A DNA stretch of 64,000 nucleotides from Hypericum androsaemum (GCA_963995505.1 OZ023181.1:18906221-18970220), one strand, 5' to 3'; shown: positions 10,431 to 22,932, numbered from the stretch's first letter. The notes: generated by a model from the letters alone, not told the origin. Numbers and translations: made by a program.

Positions 10431-11177
10431 TCGGTAGCATAACAAATACAAAAAAAATTTCCACACTATTAGTCAATCTGAAATTGTCCTATCAGACTTT
10501 CCCCAAAAAACAACACAGGTGTGGATATGTTGATATGGTAGTGTACTGTATAATATGATGATATTACGCACATGATCAGGAATGTACCGGCAAATGCAAG
10601 GGCCTGAGTCAACCACTTCGTACAAAAGTAAACCAAATATAGGAGAGTAGAATAACAAAACAGCAACTTTAAAGTACTTGCATGTGTTGTTTTTCATATT
10701 ATACTAGATGACCTAAAATTGAAAATTAGCTCAGATCGACAATAAAGCTACAAGCATAGTTGGTCAACATGGAATAACAGCTCTCTTAATGCTACTGCCT
10801 TCCCTCGACAATTTCTACCCACAGCAACATATTTGTACACTTTTTTCGTGATCATAGCAAAAATAGGCCGAACTGACACAAATTGTATGCCTTCCTCATG
10901 TAAATTGTTAATGAGGGAACTTTATTATGCAGATATTCTACCAACAATCATCTCAAGATATGGCTCCATAGCATCAAGTAACACTCTCAAAGAAAAAATT
11001 AAATTAGCATCAGACATAAGGATAAAAAGTGCAATAACTCATCCATGCACATTAAGGGTTTGAGATGTCCCGAGCAATTGCTTTCCATGAAGACAAACAT
11101 AACATGGAATTATAAATAAAATTCTAGTAAACAAGAAAATACCCCTCATTTAGCATTTACCAAACTTCTTCCTCTTT
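10431..11177. other. Duplicated downstream flank of the F-box gene
   Basis: No gene is present. From 10431 to about 10755 and 10985 to 11177 the sequence matches 28040-28372 and 28460-28653 in copy B. The middle part (10757-10982) is replaced in copy B by a short LINE-like tail (28372-28460). Confidence 0.7.
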
Positions 11178-11450
11178 CTATCCGAGGGAAACCATACTAG
11201 CAACCAACACGGTTGCGTCTCGGTAATGAAGGATCTCCTTCCCTCTCTAGTCCTCCTCGACCCTCCCACTCTCCAAGTAAATCCACAAGAAGCCGCACGT
11301 TCTATCAACCACCGCCGTATCAGTGTAATGCAACAGAATCTTATCCCCACTTTCTGAATAATCTAACATAACAGGGTAAAGATTCCCAGGTAAGGAAATC
11401 CGAAATAACTTGGTCCACGACTCTTCTTTGCTACCGTAATCCTTAATTCC
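11178..11450 (-). pseudogene. F-box gene C-terminal fragment
   Basis: The minus strand encodes the last 90 or so residues of the F-box protein at 28654-29907, from KDYGSKEESWTKLFRI to the shared end VASMVSLG. One CAG codon (Gln, in EEDQRGKE of the intact gene) is TAG here. Homology stops abruptly at 11450, where a truncated MITE begins, so the F-box and most of the FBA domain are gone. It is the copy-A counterpart of the intact gene and cannot be functional. Confidence 0.9.
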
Positions 11451-11452
11451 CA

Positions 11453-11694
11453 GGTTTTTTTTTGAGGAGGCGGTTTGGTGTTTAGGGTTTTGTGCTTTGG
11501 AACAGTCTTTTTTATAGAGTAGAGAGATAAAAAATTAAGTCTACTTTTTTTTATGGAAAATAAGTATATTTTAACCTACATATATATATTATTTAAAATA
11601 TTTAAAAATAAAAAATTTTTGGTCCGACCGGTCGGTCGACCCAGAGGACGGGAGAAATCCCAGGTTGGCCTCCGGGTCGTTTTTTAAAACCATG
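11453..11694 (-). mobile_element. Truncated hAT-type MITE, same family as 24301-24798
   Basis: The right end ttttttaaaaccatg (11680-11694) and the inner strings gaccggtcggtcgaccc and gacgggagaaatccc are the inverted counterpart of the left end of the element at 24301. The other terminus is missing; the sequence ends at the break with the F-box fragment. A short AT run (about 11580-11600) corresponds to the long AT repeat of the other copy. Confidence 0.7.
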
Positions 11695-12255
11695 GTATTG
11701 AGGTAAAATATCTAGTCTAATCACAACATTTTTTCCTTAAATATCCAAAAAATATAATAAAAAATTGCTACGTACATGACTGATATATCCTACCTTCCAC
11801 CGCCAACCCCAAGCCTTCTCCTCCAACCTGTATTTTTCAACTTAAAAAAATCACGATATTTTTTAATCCAACACAACTAAGAACCCGAATGGATAGAGTG
11901 TAGAACTGTAGATGACGATAATGGAAGGTCAAATTAAAAGCAATCACAATAAAAATCAAAGAGGAAAGAGAGGGTGCTTTACAATTTAACCAATCCCCAT
12001 TACAGTGAAAATTACGACGCTAATTAAAGGAATGCCACTTAAAGCATTAGGTCGTTGTCATTATGTGAAATTTTATTGACTAATATATTATTTACAAACA
12101 TATTTTTAAAATTTTTTGTTTGTTCACTATTCAGTTTGACCTAATATGATATAGTTTTGATCCATGGTTGTTGGGCCGTATTTGCCAAAGTGTCTATTAT
12201 TGGCCCAAGCTAAACAGTTGTTTCTTTGTCCAATAAATTAGACCTAAATTCAGTT
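11695..12255. other. Junction DNA and start of duplication copy B
   Basis: No gene is visible. 11695-11885 is unique AT-rich DNA between the duplicate copies. From 11886 the flank of copy A (992-1365) is repeated, including gatccatggttgttgggcc (also found in altered form at 1261, 39246 and 41716). Confidence 0.65.
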
Positions 12256-13140
12256 TACTTTTCTTTTTGGTGAATGTGGTGGGTGCTACTGCACCCCTTT
12301 ATTTAAATAAAAAACGAAATTTAAACACACACAAGTCTTGCCACACCAATCCCGGTCCTATCTACTGCTAACAAGGAGATACAACCAGCAGGAGGGTGCC
12401 GCAATCTATGGAAGCCTAAAGCGGAATCAAGAGTAAAATTAGACAACCAATCTATTACTTAATTACTTTCGCGATAACAGTGAACGATCTATACTTACCA
12501 GTTACGAAGGATGAGGTTCTTGCATTTAATCACGAGGGTGGACAAAGAATGCTCCCTTGCTACTCCCTCTGCGAGACAACACACAGTGACTTGAGAGTCT
12601 GTCTCCAATATGACCTTCTTGAACCCGCTCTCCCACACAAGGTTCAAACCCCGCCAAACTGTTCAAACCTCCTAATGTAAAGAGCTGCAGAAACCGGTGT
12701 TGTTTACAAAACCTGTGCACCAATCGCCTTGGGCATCTCTAATAACTCCGCCGCCACCAGCTACACCCGGATTACCCCTTGAGGCGCCATCCGTGTTTAT
12801 CTTCACCCATCCATCGGGTGGCAATTTCCAGCGGACCACCACCCTTTCTCGCGACGGTATGCTCATACCTGGCGCCTGCTTGGACCGCCAAGCCCGAGAG
12901 AACTCCTTCGCCTGCTGCCCTACATACTCCACCTTGTTCCATGGTGGTTCCGCCCCATCAAACACGCTATCGTTTCTCCAACGCCAGGCCTACCAGCAGC
13001 CCGTAGCAAAGATGTTACTCCACTTCTCTCCGTTCGCACATTTAGTACCACATTACTACAAAGCCACCGAGACAGGTTGCACCCGAAGAACGCTGCTATT
13101 CCTTCCCTCGGAACCAGCCTTTTCCACATATCCTTAATTC
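12256..13140 (-). pseudogene. LINE 3' end with RNase H remnant
   Basis: The minus-strand frame 12672-12965 encodes KLPPDGWVKINTDGASRGNP, then GVIRDAQGDWCTGFVNNTG, the first half of the plant-LINE RNase H (RVT_3) domain with the first catalytic Asp. The following frame (about 12500-12660) continues with LETDSQ-like sequence carrying the third acidic residue. Upstream (12920-13129) are remnants of the RT linker. The 3' UTR ends at a T-rich tract near 12260. It is nearly identical to 1366-1996 over the shared part. Confidence 0.8.
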
Positions 13141-13249
13141 TCTGCTGTATTTGCCAAAGTGTCTGTTATCGGCCCAGCTAAACAATTGTTTCTTTGTCCA
13201 ATAAATTAGACCTAAATTCAGTTTACTTTTTTTTTCTTTGGTGAATGTA

Positions 13250-14122
13250 CTACTCTATTACTTTCGCGATAACAGTGAATGATCTATATTTGCTAGTTAC
13301 GGGGATGAGGTTCCTACATTTAATCACGAGGGTGGACAAAGAATGCTCCCTTGCTACTCCCTCTGCGAGACGACTCACAGTGACTTGAGAGTCCGTCTCC
13401 AATATGACCTTCCTGAACCCGCTCTCCCACACAAGGTTCAAACCCCGCCAAAATGTTCAAACCTCCAAATGTAAAGAGCTGCAGAAACCGGTGTTGTTTA
13501 CAAAACCTGTGCACCAATTGCCTTGAGCATCTCTAATAACTCCGCCGCTACTAGCTAAACCCAGATTACCCCTCGAGGCGACATCCATGTTTATCTTCAC
13601 CCATCCATCGGGTGGCAATTTCCAGCGGACCACCACCTCTTCTCGCGACTGTATGCTCATACCTGGCGCCTACTCGGACCTCCAAGCCCGAAAGAACTCC
13701 TTCGCCTGCTGCCCTACATACTCTACCTTATTCCATGGTGGTTCCGCCCCATCAAACACGCTATCGTTTCTCCAACGCCAAGCCTACCAGTAGCCCGTGG
13801 CAAAGATGGTACTCCACTTCTCTCCATCCGCACATTTAGTACCACATTACTACAAAGCCACTGAGACAGGTTGCACCCGAAGAACGATGCTACTCCTTCC
13901 CTCGGAACCAGCCTTTTCCACATATCCTTAATTCTCGGGCAGTCACGGAGAAGATGAAGACATGTCTCTGGAACACCCCCGCACAAGGAGCAATACAGAT
14001 TTGGTGATATCCTTCTCTGAAACCGTTCCGCATTAGTCATTAACCTTGACTGTAGGCAAGTCCACAAGAAAAAATGAATCTTTCCAGGCATCTTCAGTCG
14101 CTGATGAGTGTGAAAACACTCT
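13250..14122 (-). pseudogene. LINE zf-RVT and RNase H domains
   Basis: The frame 13723-14127 gives KMPGKIHFFLWTCLQSRLMT, then YCSLCGGVPETCLHLLRDCP, the RT zinc-binding domain with CxxC, H and C ligands. The frame 13457-13660 starts the RNase H domain (KLPPDGWVKINMDVASRGN, catalytic Asp kept). The next frame (13250-13441) gives VWESGFRKVILETDSQ with the third acidic residue. The domains lie in different frames, so no continuous protein is made. Confidence 0.8.
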
Positions 14123-15556
14123 ATCATCTATGTATGTTTTAGTGTCGATTTTCCATTATTTCTAGTGTTGTTGTGTGTTATTTATCGTTGTATTGTTATA
14201 TATCGTGCTTTGAACGTTTTAGTGTAGTTCGTGTGATTTTCATTACGTTTTGTTCATGTTTATTACTAGGAGACTATGTGGTGATGCGAGGAGGATATTG
14301 GTGCACTTTGGAGCGTGTCATAGGCGAGCGGATCAGCCGGGACGATTGGCGTTTTACGAGACCTAAGAAAGCGTAGAGCAAAACTGACCCCTTACAACTT
14401 AAATGCCGATAACTTTCTCATCCGAAGTCCAATGGAGTCAAGTAAGGTGGCACTGGAAAGAAGACATCCGGAGCTACAACTTTGTCTTCATGGACTTCTT
14501 CAAATTCGGAGTCCACGTGGGAGGAAAATCGCGTCCAAAGTTGACCTTCGAATCTGCCAACAAATCTGACGAGTGGGCCTCATTTTAGGATTTGTTTTGG
14601 GCCCATTTTTGGGCATGAATAGTAAATTTCGTGGCTGGCACTTCCTAAGCCAAAAACTTGTATAAATAGCTTCTTTGGCTTATTTTGGAAGCCAACTAAC
14701 TAGAACCTTAGACTTGAGATATTTTCCCACCATTCACTCACCAACTCCACTCTCTCTCTCTTTTGGAAGAGAACTTGGCTCACCATTGTTGGAGCTTGTA
14801 GAGAACTTTTGGAAGCTTGAAGATCATCTTGAGCTTTCTTTAACCCTCTCTTTTATGTTCATGGTTTACTTGCTTTCTTTAATGGATGTGTTTAGTTGTG
14901 TAGTTGATATGTGTGAGTAGTTGATTAGTGAGTTTGGTGCCTTGATGGCACCTACTTAGCCAATGGTTAAGGGGGTTAATATGTCTAGGTATGTGTACTA
15001 GTTAATGAGCTTAATGCTTAATCTCGTTTGATCACCTTGATTATAAACATGGTTAATGTTAATCGTCGAGAGGGGTTAGGATTAACGGACCATTTAACTA
15101 GTTGAGTAGAAACCTATTGATGAGAGATCACTTTAGGTGACTAGTTGTCCAAAGGATGGTGATTATAGTTGGTGATTAGTTAGATTAGATGGCTAATTTG
15201 TCGCGAGAGCGTGGTTAGTTCATCTAAGTCTAGTTAAGAATCGATTTAGACTAGTTTGTCGCGAGAGCGTTGATTAGTTGCCTTCGAAACATCTGGACCA
15301 TATCATGAACTTAATAAACCCCATAAGCCATTTGGTTATTTAGGTTGTCATTGGTACCAAGCTCACTCTTGTTTTAAGTGTTTAAGTTATCACCTTGTTT
15401 AGTTGCAATTTTATTTCAAGTAGCATATTGTGTTTGGAATTGACAACTCCATTTCTTATAGTCCTAAACTAGTGGTAAAGTCGAGTTTGCGGCCTAGCTT
15501 AGTCCTTGTGGGACGACAATCCCTTACTTACTCATTATTGCAAGGGGGTGAAAATC
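14123..15556 (+). mobile_element. Solo LTR nested in the LINE
   Basis: About 1.43 kb separates two parts of the LINE that are contiguous in other plant LINEs. The insert begins near tgtatgttttagtg and ends near attattgca. It has LTR hallmarks: ccgataactttctcatccga upstream, a TATAAATAG box at 14661, a CT-rich leader, and the tail cttgtgggacgacaatccc that ends many Ty3/gypsy LTRs. There is no coding sequence or second LTR, so it is probably a solo LTR left by recombination. I could not find a matching 5-bp target duplication, and the exact ends are uncertain. Confidence 0.65.
14661..14669 (+). promoter_or_regulatory. TATA box of the nested LTR
   Basis: TATAAATAG lies in the middle of the LTR, with a pyrimidine-rich leader (ctctctctcttttgg) about 90 bp downstream, the usual arrangement for the U3/R boundary. 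Any activity is inferred. Confidence 0.5.
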
Positions 15557-17620
15557 CTTCCTTTCAGTCGCCACAACTACCTCCAGACCGCTTCCATGTG
15601 TGGCATTGGGTTCTCTCGGTCGATCAATTTCCAGAATGCAGACCTTGTCGAAAAAGTCCCGGAGGCCGAGTGGCTCCAAGATAAAGAGTCCTGCAGGAGG
15701 CCTGAATCCACTGCTTCAATTCAGCCCTCAACTTCCTCCCAATATCCACTAATTTTCTTTTGCCTCTCTCCTACAGGAATGGTAAAGCCGCTTTCCGCCA
15801 ACGGCTGCTTATTTAACAACCATCTGTCATTCCAGAACTCCACCTGCTCTCCATTGCCAATAGACCAAGAGAGACCCTCCATAAACGGTGTGAAAACCTT
15901 CCTCAAGCCAGCCCAAACCACTGACTGACTCGATCTCGCCACGCACCTCGCTTGCCTAGATTCGCCCCTACAATACTTCTATTCCAAGACCTGAACCCAT
16001 GTGGCATTGGGTTCTGTCATGAAATGCCATCCCAGCTTCATTAACAAGGCATCATTAGCTTTTCTCACTCTCATGATACCCAGACCTCCCATCCTTCCCG
16101 ACTGGTAAACTTCCAACCAGTTAACCAGATGGATGCGTCGACTCTCTTCTGTATCCCCCCACAAAAACTCTCGACAAAGTCGCTCCAGCTTCTCACAAAG
16201 CCCTCGCGGTAAGGCAACAACCTGCATCACATAAGTGGGCAATGCTGTGAGTACAGAGCATACCAAAGTTAGCCTGCCAGCTCTAGTCAACTACTTCGTC
16301 TTCCATCCCGCCAACTTGGCCTGGGCCCTCTCCAAAATGTAGTTAAATGTCTCCTCCTTAATTTGGTGATGGAGAGATGGGAACCCAAGATACCGACCAA
16401 GGTCTGCGGTAGCTTGAATTCCCAATTTAGCACTCAACCTGGCCTCCTCTGCCCCCGTGACATTATCCGAGAAGAAGACACGAGACTTCGAGTGACTGAC
16501 TTTTTGTCCCGAGGTTTGACAACACATCTCCAGGCCTCGTAGGATTAAATGTACTTGATTAGAACAAGCCTCTGTAAAAAGAACAACATCATAAGTGAAA
16601 AAAAGGTGGGTCAGGTATGGGCCCCCTCTCGTCAACTTTATTGGCTTCCACCCCCTTTGAGCCGATCTCCAATGCGCTAGCCTCTCCATACATAGCACCA
16701 ACAGGTATGGGGATAAAGGGTCACCCTGTCTCTGTCCCCGTGATGGCTGAAACTTATCAGACACCTCACCATTCCACAAGAGACGCATCGAGCTTCCTAA
16801 AATGCATGACATAGTCAGCCGGATAAGTGCATTCGGGAACCCGGCCTCTTAAAGCATCTCTTTTACAAATTCCCAGCTGACCTATCATACGCCTTTTCAA
16901 GATCCTGTTTAATCGCCATCCAACCTCCATGCCCCTGCTTATGTCTCATGAAGTGCAGGACTTCCTGAAATATAGTAACGTTATCTGTTATCTATCGCCC
17001 TAGTACAAAACTACCTTGCGCTGGGGATATCAACTCTGGCAGCTTAAACTTGATTCTGTTCACTATCACCTTGGTGAGGAGTTTATAGACCACGTTACAC
17101 AAGCTAATAGGTCTTAACTGCAGTAGGGACTCCGGGCTGCCAACTTTCAGAATCAGTATAAGCAGAGTTTCATTCAGACCTAAAGGGACCTCCCCCGAAT
17201 TGAAAGCTTTCTGGACAAAGCTGACCACAGAATTCTTCACTGCACCCCAGCACCGTTGATAAAATAAAGCATGAAACCCATCCACCCCAGGGGCCTTTAA
17301 CAAGGCTATCTGAAACATCGCTTCTCAGACTTTTTTGATCCCTACGGCAAGGGGATTAAGTTCCTCTCTTCCTCTGACCAAGCCTTGAAACATCCGGTAT
17401 GGAGATGATCACTAAGTGACCGAGATTCTTCCATGTACATTGAGCGAAAGAAGTGACATGTCATCTGATCTAATTCGGCCGGCACGGTTACCCACTCATC
17501 ATTCGTATTCTGGAGGCCATCAACTCTATTACGTCTGCTCCTCGCCATCGTCAAGTGTGAAAGTATTTAGTATTCCTGTCCCCTTAGCATATCCATTTCT
17601 CCCAGGATTTTTGGAGCCAT
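15557..17620 (-). pseudogene. LINE reverse transcriptase, broken
   Basis: The segments in order are KAPGVDGFHALFYQRCWG (17318 frame), LRPISLCNVVYKLLTKVI, then RGQRQGDPLSPYLLVLCMER (16812 frame), and later SVLTALPTYVMQVVALP and FWNDRWLLNKQPLAESG. These are successive conserved blocks of a non-LTR reverse transcriptase and its thumb/linker. The catalytic FADD box reads FTYDV, losing one catalytic Asp. Frame breaks lie near 16990, 16820, 16290 and 15960. Confidence 0.8.
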
Positions 17621-18640
17621 AATAACTCCTCTTGCTCAAGCACTAAGTCCAACTCTAGTTTTAGTTTTTCCTCCAGGTTCATCAAACCCCTATTCGACAG
17701 TCTTTGTAATGCTTGTTAAAGGCCAGTTAGCCTCGCAAACAAACGTCTCTTCCATTGATCAATGTTTCCAAAAACCTCTGTGTTCCATAATCTCAATTCC
17801 TCTTTAATATCTTGCAATGCTTGAGCTACATCCACTGAAGAATTCCACTTAGTCTTAACCAGCTCACCAAACCCCGAGTGTGTCAGCCAAGTGGCTTGGA
17901 ACCAAAACGGCCTCCTTCTCTTGTCCCCTCGTTCCACATCAGAGAAAGTTATTAAAAGAGGGCTATGATTGGACTGGTACCTGGCCAGATACCTCACCAT
18001 CTCTTCTGGCCATGCCAACCTCCAGTCCTCATTACAAAGTGCCATGTCCATTCTTATAGAGACTCTTGCGCCATTACCTGTTCTGTGAGACCAGGTAAAT
18101 GGGATGCTTAAGAACCACAAATCAATAAGGCGAGTGTGATTAATCCACTCCCCAAAGTGCCTTTCATGAGGCCTCAACATTCCCGACCCTCCAGCGCGTT
18201 CTTTCGAGTGCACTATGGTGTTAAAGTCGCCAGCCACCGACCCAGGGGTAGGAATAGAGGGAGCTAGACCCCCGATCTCCTCCCAATAGGCCTCATTCCC
18301 ACTCACCGGAGGAAGTGCATACACAAAAGTTAAGACTGAAGCCTTCTGTCCTAGATATGCGGCTTCCAAATGCACGTACTGATCCCTCCAACATAAAATT
18401 CAGACATGGATATTATGATTCCAGAGGATCCAAATACCTCCTCTATGACCATCAGCCTCCACCCTGAAATTCTGCAAACTCATCTTCTGGCAAATAACAT
18501 CCACTTGACGGCCACTGATCTAAGTTTCCATAACTGTCACCAAGCTTATATCATGAACACGAACCAAGTATTTGAGGGCTTGAAGAAACCCGGGCTTTTT
18601 CGCACCACAACAGTTCCAACTAAGAGCTTTAAATAACATT
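17621..18640 (-). pseudogene. LINE AP-like endonuclease, broken
   Basis: The frame 17716-18375 encodes VAGDFNTIVHSKERAGG, IDLWFLSIPFTWSHRTGNG, RMDMALCNEDW and SNHSPLLITF in the order of the endonuclease fold. The SDH motif near the C-terminus is SNH here, replacing the catalytic Asp by Asn. The N-terminal part (18400-18640) is present only in shifted frames. Confidence 0.75.
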
Positions 18641-20358
18641 AAAACTGTAGTGAAGGGAAGAATGAAGTATTGAGGGCTCCTGATCAGCATAAAAGCTTTT
18701 CCTGCCCAGCTGGTACACGTGTCTCCGGCCCACCGGAGAGGTTCTCCAAGCCATCATTGGCCATTTCATATAAGGAATGGGAACCCGAATTGGGAGGATC
18801 GGACGTATGAGGTCCACTCCTCTCCGTTCCTGCTATCTGTTTATTGTTAGCATCCTGTAAGTCCTCCACCACAGCCTTAGCCTTAGGGCCACAAGAAGAG
18901 GCTGAAATCTTTGACCCCAACGCTGAAGCTCCTAAAAATTTGGGTTGTTGTTCTCTGCATTCTCCTTATACCTGTCAATCGCCTCCTGGAGACGGCGACC
19001 AATAACAGACTCCTCATTTTTTTCCCCGCTTATTGGGAGAGGAGGGGGCTGGGTTCATCTGACGAGGTGGCTGAGTTCTCCTAGGCGAGTTGGTTTTGGC
19101 TGGTCTTGGGCAAAAACTAGAGCATCTATTTGCTGTAGTCGCTCCAAACACATGCATCGGGACTGTAAAAGATTGTGCCCCTTGGTCAACATTCGGAGCT
19201 TCCTTCTCTACTTGCTGTAATGCCTCATACTTATTCCCAACACGGGTCTCCTAATTTCCATGAAGGTTGCGCACAGGCCTACCTCTCCTAGGAGCTATCA
19301 TTCATGGGCCCAAGCCCTGATCAACCGAAGGAGCCTGCTCCCTCAGAGGTAGTGCTGCGGTCGCTGGTGCCCCGACCCCATCAACTCTTGCCTCCTGCTG
19401 AGTGGCTGGTAGCGCATAGTCATCTGGCTTTTTCGAAAATGTGCATACATGCTGCACGTGAAACAAACGGCATGCATGCCCTCATATAAAATCTGCCGTG
19501 ACTCCTTGTCAATCAAGATCTCACCAACAAGAGGTTTCTGAAGGTCCAGCTCGACACACATTCGGGCAAAGTGGCTCTGATATTTTTTGGTTGTATTCGG
19601 GTCCAACTTCACTGGTCGCCCAATTAGTGCAGTGATACAGCGAAGGACATTACCAATGTAGTACTCCATCGGCAGGTTGGGAAGACGGACCCAGACCTGC
19701 ACCGTGTTCTCCACGCTCTCTCTATCATGAAAAGAAGCGTCCCACGAGCGAACCAATAGGTAGTGATCATGTACCATCCAGGGACCGTTCCTGAAAGCCA
19801 CATCTCGATCCTTTGGACACATGAAGCAGGATAAATAATAGCTATTATGGAGATCCACCAGTCTAAAATCCACATTTGGCTCCAAACCTGCTGAAATCTG
19901 TTCAACAAAGCATTATATCCAATAGTTTTCCCGAGCACATTGACGATCACTGTCGATTCAATTCTCTGTCGAGCCTGTGGCAAGAAGCGGAGGGAGGGGA
20001 AACTAGGGTTAGTGATCCTATCCGCCTCTCCTAGCCCTATCGCATACCAATCATCCTCGTCTTCCTGTTAGAGTGGCAGGCGGCCACCTGAAGCACCGTT
20101 CACCGAGTCAGCGTAGGAACGCTCCGGTGCCTTGTTTGGGGAGGGGTGTTGCGCAATGTATGCATACTCCTGTTCACATACAAGGATAGGGTTTGTGGTT
20201 TGACTATTTGGGAGAGAGTTCGGAACTGCTGAAGGGAAAGCTTGTGTGGATGGAGGCAATGTCTGGGAGGATGGAGGGGCTTCGGTTGCAAGCCTCAGCG
20301 GGGGGTCGGGCGGTTGAGGGAGGGGCTGCTGGGACGGCTGGGAGAATTCTGGTTCCAT
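18641..20358 (-). pseudogene. LINE ORF1 (DUF4283 + CCHC)
   Basis: It starts with MEPEFSQPSQQPLPQPPDPP, a proline-rich leader. After a stop at 20068 the DUF4283 fold follows (FRLVDLHNSYYLSCFMCPKD, then VWVRLPNLPMEYY) and a zinc-knuckle-like CFTCSMYAHFRKSQ in which the last Cys is lost (19343-19885). Downstream frames to 18641 are basic and Ser/Pro-rich. This RNA-binding chaperone protein of the LINE is not translatable as one unit. Confidence 0.75.
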
Positions 20359-20444
20359 CGTAGGGTTTCTTATTTGCCTAAAAAGTATCTTGTCCTAAAT
20401 TCAGTTTACCAACTTGTGGATATAAAACAACAAGAAATTTTAAG

Positions 20445-21205
20445 ACGGTCCCTTCATAACAAGTCACTGTATGTACCCACCAATCAATAAGTGCCAAGTG
20501 TATTATAAACTAACTAATTAACTAAATGACTAGGATAAGTAAGTATAAAATAAAATTAATACATTATTGTTTCAAAGGTACAAATAAATGCTTTCCTAAA
20601 CAAAGTATTATAGTTTTGGAAAACATAATTAAGTCATTAGTAGAAGGTGATGACTAGAATGTACAATCATAACAAACATATATTGTTTATTCAAGATTGT
20701 ATCATGAAATTTTTTTATCAATAAACATTCGTATGAAAAACGTCTTCTTATATTTTAGTTCTCCTAAAAAACTAAAATCAATGATTAGCTAGAAAAATCA
20801 TTATAAGTTACAATGCGATTTGTATGGTACATTTGATAGTAACATGGTTTGAAGTGCTTTCCTACAAAAATTGATTCATTAAGAAAGCATTTATATTTCC
20901 ACATAAAGTATTTCAAATGTGCATGTTAATTATTGTTCAAAAATAATTCGATAATCTTTACGATAAAATATCATAAGTTAATAAAAAAATAATAAATAAG
21001 AATATTTTTAGTTAAATAATATAATTTTTAATTTTTTAGAAAAACCTAAAAAATAAAACATTATATCAATTGCAGCAGCAATTTCCAGAAAAACAATTGC
21101 AGCGTAACAATTCATAGCATATTTTATTATATTTATTTATAGTTGATTTTATTTCTTTTTAGAAAAACTAAAATATAATAAGACTTGAACATATTCATTT
21201 CGTTA
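20445..21205 (+). repeat. AT-rich block R, copy B
   Basis: This is the counterpart of 2362-3145. It runs directly into the plus-strand LINE through about 20 bp (ttaatggtttaattctttt), which marks the site where copy A acquired organelle DNA. No coding signal is present. Confidence 0.75.
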
Positions 21206-21539
21206 ATGGTTTAATTCTTTTTCTAAAACTATAATACTTATAGGTCCTTTCCTAGAGTTTTTCTCTCTCTAGAGTTCCTTGTCCCTTCCTAGGGTTTTGA
21301 GCGGCGCTAATCCCTATACTGATTCTTGTCACAAGACTAATCTTTATTCTAGGGAAAGCGAAATCATTGTTTTGGCATGTTTTTTCCACGTTACTTTAGC
21401 TTGGGGAAGTTACATAACGGCTTTCGACGAAGGTTTTTTTTTTTGTAGGGTCTCTACTCTTGGGAGAAGGCTTGTTGTTCTGAGTTTTAGGAAAGCGTCG
21501 GGAGGATGGAAGGAGTCCAGAGGAGGAGGCGACTAAGTG

Positions 21540-22932
21540 GGGAGGGCGTTGAGGAAGATGGTGAGATCCTTGACCTGCCGGTTGATCTGAGAAGAGGACA
21601 AGCGGAGGAGGGGTTCGTTATGTCTTGTGGGTACTATTTGGGCAGAGAAAACCATTGACGCGAAAGCATTTTTTACGATGATGCAAATCTTGTAGAGGCC
21701 GCAACATGGCCTGGACACATCTGAGATCGGGAATAACATGTTCAGGTTCTTGTTCAAGGATACTCGTGATGTCCAGAAGGTATTATTGAATCAACCATCG
21801 CACTTCGATCAGTGCGTGGTCCTTCCCGCAGTAGATCCAAAGACGATGCAACCGTCACAGGTCCCATTATTCTAGGTGTTGTATTGGGTGCAGGTACATG
21901 ACCTCCCGCTAGGGGGCTATGACATCGGGGTGGCTCGAGTGATAGGGGGTATGCTAGGGGAGTTCATGGCAATAGATGAGGCTGATGAACTAAGGGGCTT
22001 GTATATGAGGGTGGGGGTTATGTTGGATGTTCATAGCCCATTATTGACAGGCCGGAGAGTGCGTTTCTAGGATGGAACAGTGGGCAAGGTCTTGTTCAAG
22101 TATGAACGCTTGCAATCATTCTGCTATTATTGCGGGGCGTTAGAGCATATTAAACGTGATTGTGAGATAACGGAGGAGGTGTCGGTGAATGGTTTTGTAC
22201 ACAAGCTTGGGGATTGGCTTAGGGACCCACCTTGAAAGTCGGTTCAAGTTGCAGCGGATGGTAGGAGTCGAGCAATGAGAGGCATGGTGGGTCTTCGCGG
22301 GTTGGGGGGGGGGGGGCTTCGCGCTCTCACAACTCATTGGCTGCTCTAATAATTAATGAAGATAGGTGGATGGAGGAGGTGAGGTCCTCTTTTGATAGGG
22401 TGGCTTTGACTAGGCGGGACGGAGGGGAGGAGCTGCGGTAGGGAACGTGTGTTATTGGTCTATGTATAACTTTAGGGCTGGAGACGGAAAAATATGTCCC
22501 ACCATCGCTGAGAGGGTTGACTTCTTGTTGGAAATTTCTAATGAATCTTGTTGGCGAAGAGTATGGGGGCTTTGTTATTTCGGGGAAACTGGATCCGCTA
22601 TTTGGAGGGGATCAAGTAGTGGTGAGGGGTCTGTCAGTTGTGGGTGTTGGTACGATTGAAAAAAGCAACAGTGGGGACATAGGTATGGTTGAGGAGGAGG
22701 GTCGCGTGGGTGAGGAGGAGATGTTTATGAAGGTGGGCGAAGAGGGGGTTGGGGACATGGCGGGGAAGGGTCGAACAGTTGAGGGGCTTGGTGGTGTGGC
22801 GATGGTTAATGTGGTTCGAAGTGAGATGGCGAAGGGTAGGGATGTGGATAATGATACGAGAGTAGGAGAGGTAGCGGTTGCTTCTGTCGGGGTGCCGGGT
22901 CTGGGAGGGGCGGTCCTCGGGTCCTGGAAGTG
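21540..22932 (+). pseudogene. LINE ORF1, copy B
   Basis: DUF4283 sequence is spread over 21560-21960 in broken frames. The CCHC zinc knuckle is intact in sequence (CYYCGALEHIKRDC, about 22118-22160). A G-run at 22306-22316 disrupts the downstream frame. A Gly/Val/Glu-rich open segment runs 22517-22933. Its role as the LINE RNA-binding protein is inferred from the family. Confidence 0.7.

Larger units (their letters stand above)
992..11450 (+). repeat. Copy A of a large direct segmental duplication
   Basis: The order of blocks is the same as in 11886-28925: a flank beginning near gtgtagaactgtagatgacg (1000 and 11900), minus-strand LINE 3' sequence, the AT-rich block R (2362 and 20445), a plus-strand LINE (5266 and 21225) and the tail of an F-box gene (11178 and 28654). 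Copy A differs by a collapsed minus-strand LINE, an organelle-DNA insert at 3146-5265, an F-box fragment cut off at 11450, and many substitutions. The two copies lie in direct orientation almost end to end. Confidence 0.75.
13241..20391 (-). mobile_element. Near full-length degenerate LINE (minus strand) with nested LTR
   Basis: Reading right to left: ORF1 (20358-18641), endonuclease (18640-17621), reverse transcriptase (17620-15557), an inserted solo LTR (15556-14123), then zinc-binding domain and RNase H (14122-13250). Without the LTR the LINE spans about 5.7 kb, a normal length for plant LINEs. All domains are present but both ORFs carry stops and frameshifts, and catalytic residues in endonuclease and RT are changed. 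The 3' UTR is shortened relative to 12256. Confidence 0.85.
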
